DNA of 64,000 nucleotides from Larix kaempferi (lineage: Eukaryota > Streptophyta > Pinopsida > Pinales > Pinaceae). The position numbers were made by a program, and so were the translations under genes. The stretch spans positions 12,640,501-12,704,500 of the forward strand of contig BSBM01000602.1 in assembly GCA_027924585.1 (NCBI GenBank), in the 5' to 3' direction. The notes beneath the pieces were generated by a model that saw nothing but the letters and a program-made list of their open reading frames with translations, was not told the DNA's origin and searched no databases. Shown piece after piece: positions 22,820 to 33,269 of the stretch (within the stretch, counting starts at the first letter, position 1; every line of letters begins with the position of its first letter).

Positions 22820-23060
22820 AATGGGAAGCCAAATGTGGTGCTATTGTGAAAGTAGACATGGAAGCCAAACTTGGTGCTAAAGTAGAAGCCAAACATGGCG
22901 GTAATGTGGATGCAAAAAAGGATGCTAAATTGGGTTTCAACGTGGATACCAAACTTAGTGCTAAAGTGGAATCCAAACATGGCGCTAATGTGGAAGAAAC
23001 ATGGAAGCCAATTTGGGTGCTAAAGTAGACGCCACATGTAGTGCTCAATTAGATGTTCAA
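22820..23060 (+). repeat. 24-bp tandem repeats, right part, open in frame
   Basis: About eight imperfect 24-bp units (GAAGCCAAACATGGCGCTAA-type) read without a stop on plus as octapeptides such as EAKLGAKV, EAKHGGNV and SAKVESKHGA. No start region or conserved domain surrounds them and the left part of the array has stops. Most likely this is repeat structure of the CACTA element, not a protein gene. Confidence 0.7.
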
Positions 23061-24472
23061 AGCAGAGCAAATGCTATCTTTTAGGTGCTATTTCTGGTGA
23101 TAAACTAGGTGCTAACACTAGTGCAATTTAAGGTACTAATTGTTGCGCTAATTTAGGTGCTAAAGAGGGCTCCAAAAGGAGTGCTAAAGGTTACGCTATT
23201 TGGGGCGCTTTAAAAATTGTTGTTTTGTGCCAGGTTTGCCAACTCAATTGGAACAAAACTACACTAAAAAATGATGTTAAATTAGGCATTAATTGCCTTT
23301 TTTGTTGTAGTGAATAATGATTAAATTATGATGATCGTGGATGGACCATCAATATTGCACATTTACACATGAGGTGTTGTTCCTCAAAGTGTCATCTTAT
23401 ATTTTTGTGTACGTATGTCAAGCAAAATCCATAATATGACCACTATTTGGCTTCTAGCCACAAGAATACAACATTTGGCACTAGGCCATTCATCTAAAAA
23501 ATAGAAGTATGAAAACAGTATTTGCATCCAAGAGTAGCACCTTTAAGTTTCACATTTTCTATAGTATCTATCTCTAAAGGGGCAATGTGGTAAAAAATAG
23601 TAAATTTGGTGTTTAAGATGATTTCCTCATACTTTTAATTTATCTCTTTCGAAATTTCAAATCTTTTAGTACCAAGGAGAAGGTAGAGTGAAAAATATTA
23701 AATGTTAGGGAATCTCTTTAAAGGGCTTCGTTTCATTAAACACAACATCCGAGTGCTTTAATTGTTGGGGTTTTTGAAGAGGGTTTTGAGGGATTATCCT
23801 ACCCCTTTTGGCAGACCTCCAATGAGGGCTGGGCATGTCTACCCTATGAGCCTTTGGTACCGATTTGGGGGGATGACAGGGAGCAGTCTTCCAGGTTCAC
23901 CCTAGGACCAATGTGGAGGGGCTCTAATGCAGGCCCATTCCTTGATTTTCATCTTAAAATGTTTTAATTTTTCACCAGCGAATGCAAATTTTTGTACCAT
24001 GTGGTACAACACACGAGGGTAGTGCTCCCCTTTGTCACACATGTTAAGCAGAAAAAAGAAGAAGAATAAGGTGCATTCACCAGGGAATACAACTTATGCC
24101 TTATGTGGTACAACACTGGAGGGTATTTGTCCCCTTTTGGAATGCCAAGGAAACTTTTAATATATATATATATACATATATATTTTGGCTATATATATAT
24201 ATTGGCTGACCCCTTTATAAATTTGTTGGGCACACATTGAGGAGGTGGTTGAGAGTCCACTTGTTTTGAGAGGTTAGTTATGCATGCACCCTGTTTTTTT
24301 TTACCACTTCCATCCATTCACACTCATTCACTCACCTAACCTTATCCACTAGGAGGTCCACTTGCATCTTTAACTAGTCTTGTTCATACCTTGTTTCATC
24401 TTGTTAAGAGTTAAATTGACTTTGAAATTGGTTAAATCTAATTAAATCTAATATTTTATTATTGTTGGGTCT

Positions 24473-24894
24473 GTCATAGAGTTAGTTGGATAAATATTGT
24501 AATTTATTGTATGAGAGATCTAGCTCATTTCTATATAAAGAAGCTCTCTCTGTTTCATTTTGCAATTGAGAAGTGGGAGCTAGGAGCTAGAGAAGAGAAG
24601 TAGTAGAGATTAGGAGTTGAAGTTTGAGAGATCTAGCTCATTTCTATATAAATAAGCTTTCTCCCTTGTACTTTGATTATTTACGTGTAATGAACCATTG
24701 ATTTGTTGGTCATTTTTGTTGTATGGTTTTATTTTGTCTTTCATTGTTGTTTATTTCTCATAGAATTTCCTTGTCATCATACTAATGCGAAGGCTTAACA
24801 ACGAACCTACAATTCACTTAAGAATATGCAATGTGAGTAGATTCTCCTCTCACATATTTGTTGGATTTATGTTTTGTATTCCGTTGTTCTAACA
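24473..24894 (+). mobile_element. Probable solo LTR inside the Gypsy LTR
   Basis: 422 bp, beginning TGTTGGGTCTG and ending GTTCTAACA, and absent from the matching place of the other LTR copy (near 28900). Flanks ATTAT and AATAA agree at only 3 of 5 bases, so the target duplication is unproven. It carries two CTATATAAA TATA boxes because a 113-bp segment starting GAGAGATCTAGCTC is repeated (24513 and 24626). Confidence 0.5.
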
Positions 24895-25122
24895 AATAAG
24901 TTGCAGATTTGGAATCATATTATAGCATTATAACAACACCTTCACATGAATAGTGATGAATGGAAAGTTTAGCCTCCCAACATCTAATTCTATTATTCAT
25001 TCAACAAAATACTTTGGGGGTAAAGTGTATAAAAAATTAGTTCCTTTTCACCTTAAGTATATCATGAAAGATGAATGTAACAAACTATTTCTTTCATCTA
25101 AGTAGTCTACATGTGTCACATT

Positions 25123-25313
25123 AATCCTTCTACCCTATACCCTACAACAAATAGATGGTTGTAGCAAATTAGTCCCTTTACTTGTTGAACAACTTATGAC
25201 TTTATTAGCCAATACTTGATAATCCTTCTACCCTGTACCCTACAACAAATAGATGATTGTGACAAATTAGTCCCTTTACTTGTTGAACAACTTATGACTC
25301 CATTAGCCAATGA
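25123..25313. repeat. ~98-bp tandem duplication within one LTR copy
   Basis: Units begin AATCCTTCTACCCT at 25123 and 25221 and share ACAACAAATAGATG and TTAGTCCCTTTACTTG. The other LTR (about 29070-29165) has a single copy, so the duplication arose after the element inserted. Confidence 0.85.
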
Positions 25314-25652
25314 TTGATGGGAATTGGTTTTGTTTATCTCTTCTCTCCTAGTTGTTGTATTTTTCCTCTCATATCCATTTTCCCCATTTCCCATTTCCCA
25401 TTTCCACCTTTACATATACTACAACCACATTCATTTTGTTAAGGATTAATCTCCTATATCACCTTGAGCCTCCCTTCATATCCTTAGCAATCTTACTTAG
25501 GGATACCCCCTTGAGTTGGAGGAGAGACAACTATAAGAGAGAGGAAGAATCATTGAGATGACAGTGGGTGGTCTTTCTAAAGTTTCATAAGATTAGATCC
25601 TTGATGCTTGTGACTTTACATCATTTAGAGGGTGTTAGTTTTTGTTGTAACA

Positions 25653-25676
25653 TTTGGGCATTGTCGTCAGGGATAA
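25653..25676 (+). other. Decayed primer-binding site of the Gypsy element
   Basis: TTTGGGCATTGTCGTCAGGG immediately after the LTR end resembles the TGGCGCCGTTGCCGGGGA site (tRNA-Asp) of Athila/Tat-type Gypsy elements. Confidence 0.55.
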
Positions 25677-25903
25677 AGTACTTTCTTGCCATATATTGGT
25701 AAATCAACTACATTATTTGATAAGAGTACTTGAATATTATTCTCTTCTTGGCCCTTATGGTTTGTTGTTTTTGAGGTGAGAACAACTAGCTAATACTTGA
25801 TGAATTCACATTGGAGACTCCACATTTCAGATTTTGGTATGAAGTATATTATATGCATGCATTTTCAGATTTAAATTGTTTATATTGAAGAAGTATCGGT
25901 GAT

Positions 25904-27078
25904 ATGGATATAGATTTATATCTTGCATTTGAGTATGGCTTGGATTTCCATGGACATAATGATTTAACAATTAAACATCTTTCAACCTTCATAAAAATAA
26001 TGTTGGAACTTGGTATTTATACTGAGGAAAACATAATGAAATTTTTTACAACCACTTTTGATGGTGATGCCATGGAATGGTATTTGGATCAAGACACGGA
26101 AAATAAGTATGTTCATTAGCAGAATTGGCACGTGTTTTGCATGAAATGGGATGATGGGTATGATCTACATTGTTTACATGGTATTCTTGATACATTGTTT
26201 ACATGGTATTCTTGATGAGGATTCCTTGGAGGATCAGCCCTCATTTCTTGTACCATCTTGTCATGATTTTTTAGATTTAGAAGAAGATATTCCTCGTGAT
26301 AAAGATGAGGGACTAAATAGTTTCTTTCCTTTCCAAAATTTTGAATCTATTGCTTCATATTTTAGTTATTTGAAAGAGGAAACTGAACCTTTGCATGCAA
26401 ATTTATTTGTTCCTCCATGTAATGAAGACAAAGGTTTAATTTTTAAAAGTTGGGATATGGATTGTTGGGTCGCATATGGTGATCCCATCTATGATTTTGA
26501 AGGAGATAATTATGGAAATAAAAATGTTGAAATGGTGACTTGAACAACCTAATACCTTGGAGGAAAAAATAGATTTATAGCTATGTGTAGAAGGTGCATG
26601 TTAAAAAAATTCAGATGTTAATTTACCATCATATTTGCATCTTAATAATTTCTAACTTTTTCAGATTGTGGATGCTAAGAATGCAGAAAATTTACATCAG
26701 TTTTTCCCAGAAAGTTTCCAGATTGTTGAGCATGTTAGGGATGATAAAATGCTGAAAATTTCCGGCTGTCTACTTCTTCAAAATTTTATGATTGTGCAAG
26801 TGGTTTTTTCAGTTGGAAGTCATGTTTTAGGTGCTGGAAATTGTATGGAACAATAGAATATGGAGTGCAAATTTTATGATAGTGAATTCCAGCCATCTAT
26901 TTGTGAGCAAAATTTCATTTCAAGATCTGAAATTTCATCCCATACTTCATCTACATGCTTGGTAGAAGACACTTCAACTTTGGAGCAGCCTACATCCTCA
27001 ACATTTGAGGGTTTTAGTGACATTTTTTCCTGCATATTAGCCTTTGGAGAGGCATTTAGAAGACATTTTGTAGTTTGA
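25904..27078 (+). pseudogene. Gypsy gag remnant
   Basis: Consecutive plus-strand frames at 25904-26119, 26151-26543, 26668-26856 and 26860-27078 are broken by stops and frameshifts. The first contains a retrotransposon gag signature: FTTTFDGDAMEWYL corresponds to the conserved A-x-x-WY block of Gypsy gag. The later acidic segments (SLEDQPSFLVPSCHDFLDLE) are not recognised. No protease, RT or integrase similarity follows before the second LTR copy, so the element was either gag-only or lost pol. Non-functional. Confidence 0.6.
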
Positions 27079-27079
27079 T

Positions 27080-28360
27080 GAGACTACCATATTCATTTTG
27101 AGAACATTATTTCATCCCTCTTCACCATTATGTCGAGTTAGCATTTGCTGGAACATGCTATCCATGTTCATAATTTGTGTTGGCTGTTATTCATGTAGTG
27201 CAATTTTATTTTGCAGCGATGTTGTAATAGAGGTTCCAACATAAATAGGACTCGTTATTATTGTAACATTGTTTTCGATCATAACCAAACACAAGGGTAG
27301 AGTCCATGGTCTTGAGGAGATGCTTGGGTGGATACATTGGCTACTTGTTTTACTTAGCCTTTTGCTTCATCCTATAGTATATTGGGGTAGGATGAATAAA
27401 CTCAACACATATGAGCATTACTCTGTTTTTCCAGTTGTCTGTGGCATTTTTAAAGTCAAGTTTTTGAGCTTTGGTTGATATATTAAAAAAAATGTAAAAA
27501 GTATGCGGTCTTTGGAATGTGAATTGAGCTATCCCGCCGCATTGTCTTGTTTCCTTTTGCTTCTTTGAGATTTTTGATAGGTCAACAAGAGATTTCTGAT
27601 GTTCTCATGTACTCCCAAGAAGGGCACATGCACCCAAATGGAGCTTATTGTTAAACTTCATATTGTAGGAGGTTGCATATTGTGTATTTCATCACATTGA
27701 TGGCATTGGTAGCTGGTATGTTTGGAGCATTGGATGGAATTTGGGTATATATATCTTCATGGAGCCTCGTCTCTTATTGGCATTCTTGAAGGAGATTTTT
27801 GGTGGAAGTTATTTCAATTACATATCATGTATCTTCATCTTCTTAGAGGATATTTTTTTTGATTGATCATTGTTGGGGAGATCATCTTACTACTCTCCTT
27901 ACTCACGATGTTTTAGTTGCTACTCTCACTTGGTCATTGAATGGTGGGTTCATGTCTTGGTCTTAGTCGTTTGTGTCCTCATGGTCGTGTATTTTCCTAA
28001 TTTTTTGCCTTCATGTCACTCAATTCATCACCTTTCCATCATTGTACCTAGCTAACTTTCACATTTCATCATTTTTCCACTATGTATTTTGGTATATAAC
28101 CCATATCACACTCATATTTAATCATATCCCCATTCTAGAGGGTCTATGAGTCATTTAATCCATTTTCATAGAGGTTTACATTCATAATTAACCTTTCATT
28201 TGTCATATTTCATTAAATCACATTTTCCCTGTGTGAACATGCCAAAGTGGTTTAAGATATTGTATTATTAATTAATTAAACCCAAAACTTGGGTTGAGTG
28301 ATACATTGTTGCCCTATTAATATTCAAATGTTATAAACCTTCATTGATGCTTCATTCCCT
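27080..28360. other. Gypsy element interior without recognisable coding
   Basis: This lies between the gag remnant and the second LTR copy. No domain was recognised on either strand. Confidence 0.4.
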
Positions 28361-28363
28361 AAG

Positions 28364-29495
28364 TTTCATCTTAAAATGGTTTAATTTTCACTGAGGAATG
28401 CGACTTTTTAATCTTTCACTAGGGAGTGCAACTTTAAGTTCCATGTGGTAAAAAGCATGAGGGTAGTGCTCCCCCTTTGGCATACATGTTAAGGCAAAGA
28501 AAAGAAGAAGAATAAAGTGCATTCAATAGGAAATGCAACTTATGCCAAGTTATGTGGTACAACACTTGAGGGTAGTTGTCCCATTTTGGCACACATGTTG
28601 ATGCAACTAAAAAATGAAACAATTAAAAAAATCAAAATTATTTCTTAAAATAAAACAAATAAAAAATTTATGGGTTCTCTTTAATAATAATTGAGAACAT
28701 ATGTTGAGGAGGTGGTTGAACTTGCACTTGTTTTGAGAGGTTAGTTATGCATGGACCCTAGCCTTTTTTACCACTTCCATTCATTCATACTAATTTCATT
28801 CATCTAACCGTATCCATGAGGTGGTCCATTTGCATCTTTGATTGGTTTTGTTCACACCTTGTTTTATCTTTTTGAGAGTAAATGTGAATTTGAACTAGTT
28901 CATCCTATTTTTGGAGGAGAGAAGAGAGACCACTCCATCCATTTGACTTGTCAACTATGATTGGGTAAAGTATCAAATTTTAGTTCCTTTCCACCTTAAG
29001 TATATCCTAAAAGATGAATGTAACGAACTAATTCTTTTATCTAAATATGTTATATGTGTCATATTAGTCCTTCTAACCCATAACCTACAACAAATAGATG
29101 ATTGTGACAAATTAGTCCCTTTACTTGTTCAACATCTTATGACTTCATTAACCAATGATTGATAGACATTAGTTTTCTCCATCTTTTCTCTCCTAGTTCT
29201 AGTATTTTCCCTCTTTTATCCTTTTTCCCATTTCCCATTTCCCATTTCCAACTTTTCATATACTACAACCACATTCATTTTGTTAAGGTTTACTCTCCTA
29301 TATCACCTTGAGCCCAACTCCATAGCTTTAGCAATCTTACTTAGGGATACCCCCCTTGAGTTGGAGGAGAGCCATCCTAAAGAGAGAGGAAGAGCCATTA
29401 AGGTGACAATGGGTGGCCTTCCTAAAGTTGCATAAGACTAGCTCCTTCATGTTTGGGATTTTACATCATTTAGGGGGTGCTAGTTTCTGTTATAG
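28364..29495 (+). repeat. 3' LTR-like copy of the Gypsy element
   Basis: Matches 23947-24415 and 25020-25650 but lacks the solo LTR insertion and has only one copy of the 98-bp unit. The 5' part of this LTR is missing or too diverged to see. It ends near GTTTCTGTTATAG. Confidence 0.65.
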
Positions 29496-31690
29496 AAATA
29501 TGTATAAAGTAGAGTTTATAGAGGTGTCCTCAAAATGGGAGGGGATAACCTTCAAAGGAAGGCTAGGGTGAACTATAATGCACACCATCAAAGTTTGTAG
29601 AGACACTAGAGTTGAGGCCATTTCCAACCATTCCCCCCTATAATGGTCATAGGGCATGCGATTCTTCCCATCACCCCCTTAGATTGAGAATGCGATTCCC
29701 TATCTCCATTGTGAATTGGTCCCTAACCTAGTTGGTTCTAATATCTATCTCTTGAATCCCTCCTTTCATGTTTTCCATTACAAGACGAGTAGGTTACATT
29801 ATAGTGGGCATTTACCTTTAACATAATCACATTGTTGAAGACCATTCTATATCCAAGTTGAGTTTAGAGAGGACACAAAATTTGTCGGGGTAGTGGTAGG
29901 GTTCTAAGGCTATTCCCAAACTATGAGAGATGGGTTGGTTTGCACTAGAGACCCTAGAGGAGTCAAGATAGCTCAAAGCATTCAAGAAATATGAAGGAAA
30001 ATAAGACATTGAAGGACATCCTGAACCCACATCCTTCAATGTCTGAAAGGACCAACATTAAACCAAGGACAAACTGATTGATCTCATGCACAAGCTCCAT
30101 TGCCGATGAAGTAAAATTATTTAGAGTGCAATAATAATAGATTTTCATAGGATTTGGGGGATGGTGAGGCCATTTAAGACCCACGCTCCTCATTGATCTC
30201 ATGATAAGACAAGTATTAGATGGAGGGTCACTTTCCTTGATGCTATGAAAATTCATGGTAGGGGACACATGTTACTAGAGTTGTTTGTCTCCTCTTTTAT
30301 CCACAAACAACCTTAATGTATTTGGACCTTGAAATTGGCATGTCAGTCCACATTGATGCTTAGGATTTGGAGGATCTAGAAGAAGTTGATTTGGTTGAAG
30401 TTGAGTCCCATTGAGATAATTCTTTGAAGAATTATGGATAGATTTAGGTTTGTTGGGAGAGTTTAGAGGAGAAGTGATTATATAATCTCCATAGTGTCAT
30501 TGATCATTGTTACCTTTCAAACTCCCTTACCTCTGAGAACATTAAGGTCCTGTAGGAATGCAATCACTTCGAATTCATTATTAGAGGCCATTCCTGAAGA
30601 TTTTTTATAAAAATCACAAAACCCTTTTATTGGACTTTTATCAAACACTTTGACTGTAATTTTGATTTATAAGTTTTCTGAACTATGAATTCATAAAAAT
30701 GAAACTTCTGATAGTTAAAGTATAAATACCATACAACAAAACACTTGAATTGAAGATGAAAGCAACTCAAAAATTTAGGGCCAAGCCTAGGGCAAAACCT
30801 CACTGGAGGAAAACCTAGAGAAAGAAATTTATTAATGAGAGATAAACTAAATAATTCACCACTATAGAATTTCTTCTACAACATCAAAACAAATTTCAGA
30901 AATCCCACTCTTCTGCAAAACTGCATTGAAATTTGTGCCAAAATAATACTTACAACCAACTCACACATGCAAATTGCACACAAAAAAGTTTTGGGAATCG
31001 TGCAAGGTACATACAGTACAGACTGTACGGATTCTGCTCATAATTAAATACATAAAACTGCCTCGAAATTCATGCCAGGTTTGACCTTAATCTGCCTCGA
31101 AAACTGTGCTTGCAATCTTCCTCGGGTCCTGTGCCTGTACGGTTAGCAGAAATGGCTGTACGGATTCTGAATGTACGAATTCAATGATTGGAGCAGAAAT
31201 TTCTTGGGAATCGTGTCCTCAAGATGTCTTTGATGATCAGTCCCTCTCTCTAAACATAAATCTTCTTCAAGATTTTGGTCTCTCTCTCTCACTTGTCTTC
31301 TCTCTTGTGTTTTGGCTCTTCTCCCAAGATGTATTAAATAGGTGACTTTACCCTCCCTAAACCCTAACTAATTCAAACTACTTTTTGAATGGTTGAGATC
31401 ACTTATGATCTAAGGGTTTACATTAAAAGCACATTAAATGTCATTTTTAATCATTTAATGCACAAATACATTTAATAAAGTCACTTAACTTTTAAAACAT
31501 AAAGTCACTTTTTCTTTTATATTTCAAAAGTACACTACTTAGGAAAGACAACTTGTCCCCACCATGATAAACACAAAAACACGATAGGACCTAACTCATT
31601 ACAATATTTCAACAATTCCAATCCCCCATGCAAAATCTATGCTTTTTTGTCCTTCAAGACATAACTAAGCCCCCTAGCCCCTTCTTCCGT
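29496..31690. other. Unclassified repeat-rich sequence
   Basis: Open frames on minus (29827-30268) and plus (31106-31345) show no known domain. The phrase GTACGGATTCTG recurs near 31035 and 31155. Nothing here supports a gene. Confidence 0.4.
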
Positions 31691-31714
31691 CCTGACACTA
31701 GCCTCCCTTAAAGA

Positions 31715-33226
31715 AGATTGTATGTTATCGAGTAAAGGCCATCAAGATAATTGTGGCTTGGAAATTAATGTGTCAACCATTAGAAAGAGGAATGGATAAA
31801 AGAGAGTAAGATTACTATAAAAAGGATCAATAAGAGAAAGAGGTAGAACTACGTCATCTTTGCAAATAAAAAAGAGCATCATCAAAGGGGATTTTGAGCA
31901 CATTCATGGGGAACTACATCGAAGGATTAATCACTTGGGAAGTTGAGTAATTTGATTCCAGTTTTTGTCTACTTTCCTATTACATACTGATCCAGGTGGA
32001 TATCGGTGGCGACCCACCTTCTCCAACTGGCTCAAAACAGTTTTCTGGCAATTTTAGTAATTTACTAGTTTTAGTAGTTTTTTGGGTCTTGAACTTCGGG
32101 ATCCGTTTTGAGGCCCTAAAGGACGTTTTTTGGGGAATCTCCCACCAATAAATTTTTCCCATTAGTTGTAAATATCGAATAGACCTTTCCAACGGGCTAT
32201 CGAGCGCCCCAAACAAAGATCGTATGCAAAAGTTATGACCCCGGGAAGTTGACTGTTCAACTAACCACCTTGGGGCCGCAAACTTTATGACGGTTCATCT
32301 TCTAGGGTCAGGTTTTTGGATGTTTGGGATTCTTTCCCTCATGCTTATGATAAATAGGCCCTTTTGGCCTCCTTTTGTATTCATCTTGGCACGAATGAGC
32401 ACAACGGCCACATCTCTTCTCAGAGATAGATACTACCATTCTAGCTGTTGTATTTTATAGTCTGCTCTATTTCCATTATTTAATAGAATATGTGTTTACT
32501 GTATTGTTGTGTTCTTTGCAATATATCTCTATATTTGATTTTGTATATGCTCTTTCATTTCGTTCCCACATAAATCCGGATCACATACCATCCATTTTTC
32601 CTCTACAAAACTTGTGATGATTCGAATCATCTGTGTTGCGAGGCCTTTATTTTTTTAAGAAGCAATTTTATGGCTATGACCCCTTTGCAAATCAACTTCT
32701 GAGTTTTGTTCTAAATATTATAGAACACCAAATACTTGTATGCAAGATTTGAACTGAATCACCCTTTTATCAATAAATGTATATTTATATCATGTTTGAG
32801 TTTCATGTATTATTCCATTCTTCGTAATAAATGATTTAAAATGTTGGATTCATCAACAATGCACATTACATTTTCTTGAATCTTGTCTATAGATGAATTA
32901 GACTTCCTTACTCTCCCAAGTTCAAGGATAATTGTGTGTCTCTCAAATCTTTTGTATCTCAACCTAAATTATATGTGTATTTCTATCTAGGATAAAGGTG
33001 CCCCAAGGATAAGGAAACTTGTGAAATTGTGTTTAATAAGTTGTGAAGTATTTGGCGTACATTTTTAATCTTTACATTTATGAGTTTAGTGGCAATGACA
33101 TTATAATGAAATATACTTTTATTTAATATTTACCCTTTTTGGTCCAAGAATCCTTCCTTTGAAGCCTAAAGTGTGGAGGTTTTTACCTCTAGTGGATGCC
33201 TTGGCATCATTCTTTCACCAAAGGAA
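31715..33226 (+). repeat. LTR-like repeat, copy A, with nested solo LTR
   Basis: Apart from the insertion 31988-32588, this matches 39625-40560 over its length (for example CAAGGATAATTGTGT, GATAAAGGTGCCC, GATAAGGAAACTTGTG and CATCATTCTTTCACCAAAGG). It is followed closely by a decayed tRNA-Asp-type primer site at 33251, so it is most likely a 5' LTR on plus. The left end is not sharply defined. Confidence 0.65.
31988..32583 (+). mobile_element. Solo LTR with perfect 5-bp target duplication
   Basis: 596 bp, starting TGATCCAGG and ending ATCCGGATCA, flanked by CATAC at 31983-31987 and 32584-32588. The other copy of the host repeat (near 39910) shows the empty site. Internal landmarks on plus are a TATA-like GATAAATAGG (32349-32358) and AATAGAATA near 32480, the order expected for U3-R. 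No internal region or second LTR is left, as expected after LTR-LTR recombination. Confidence 0.88.
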
Positions 33227-33250
33227 CATATCAAGGAATGTCATCCAAAC

Positions 33251-33268
33251 TGGTGTCATTACTAAGGA
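33251..33268 (+). other. Decayed Gypsy primer-binding site
   Basis: TGGTGTCATTACTAAGGA against the intact TGGCGCCGTTGCCGGGGA: all seven differences are C-to-T or G-to-A, as expected from methyl-cytosine deamination. Confidence 0.55.
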
Positions 33269-33269
33269 T

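Larger units (their letters stand above)
19570..23312. mobile_element. Probable non-autonomous CACTA element, interrupted by a Copia element
   Basis: The right end (23297-23312) reads, on the minus strand, CACTACAACAAAAAAGG, the canonical CACTA/EnSpm terminus. The left end is decayed; the best candidate is AAGAATAACAAAAAAAA at about 19570. Without the inserted Copia (19861-22824) the element would be about 780 bp. It is filled with repeats around GGTGCTAAA and GGAAGCCAAA, like the subterminal and internal repeats of CACTA elements. No transposase is encoded. The right end is well supported; the left boundary is a guess. Confidence 0.55.
23373..25652 (+). repeat. 5' LTR-like region of a Gypsy element
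   Basis: The right boundary is firm: ...GTTGTAACA ends at 25652 and is followed by a decayed tRNA-Asp-type primer site. Segments 23947-24415 and 25020-25650 recur at 28364-28875 and 28970-29495. The left part (23373-23930) instead matches another LTR start at 35872, which reads TGTGACACCC. It contains a probable solo LTR insertion (24473-24894), an AT microsatellite (24160-24210) and a ~98-bp tandem duplication. The left limit is approximate. Confidence 0.65.

Noticed and set aside
22830-23030. A protein gene of EAK-GAK octapeptides, LEA-like at first sight.
   Set aside because: No start region, the left half of the array has stops, and a CACTA terminus and inserted Copia explain the setting better.
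24160-24210. Alternating AT run as a possible regulatory or origin element.
   Set aside because: A simple microsatellite inside an LTR explains it.
29827-30268. Overlapping minus-strand frames of 70 and 101 codons.
   Set aside because: No domain, no intron signals and no conservation evidence visible.
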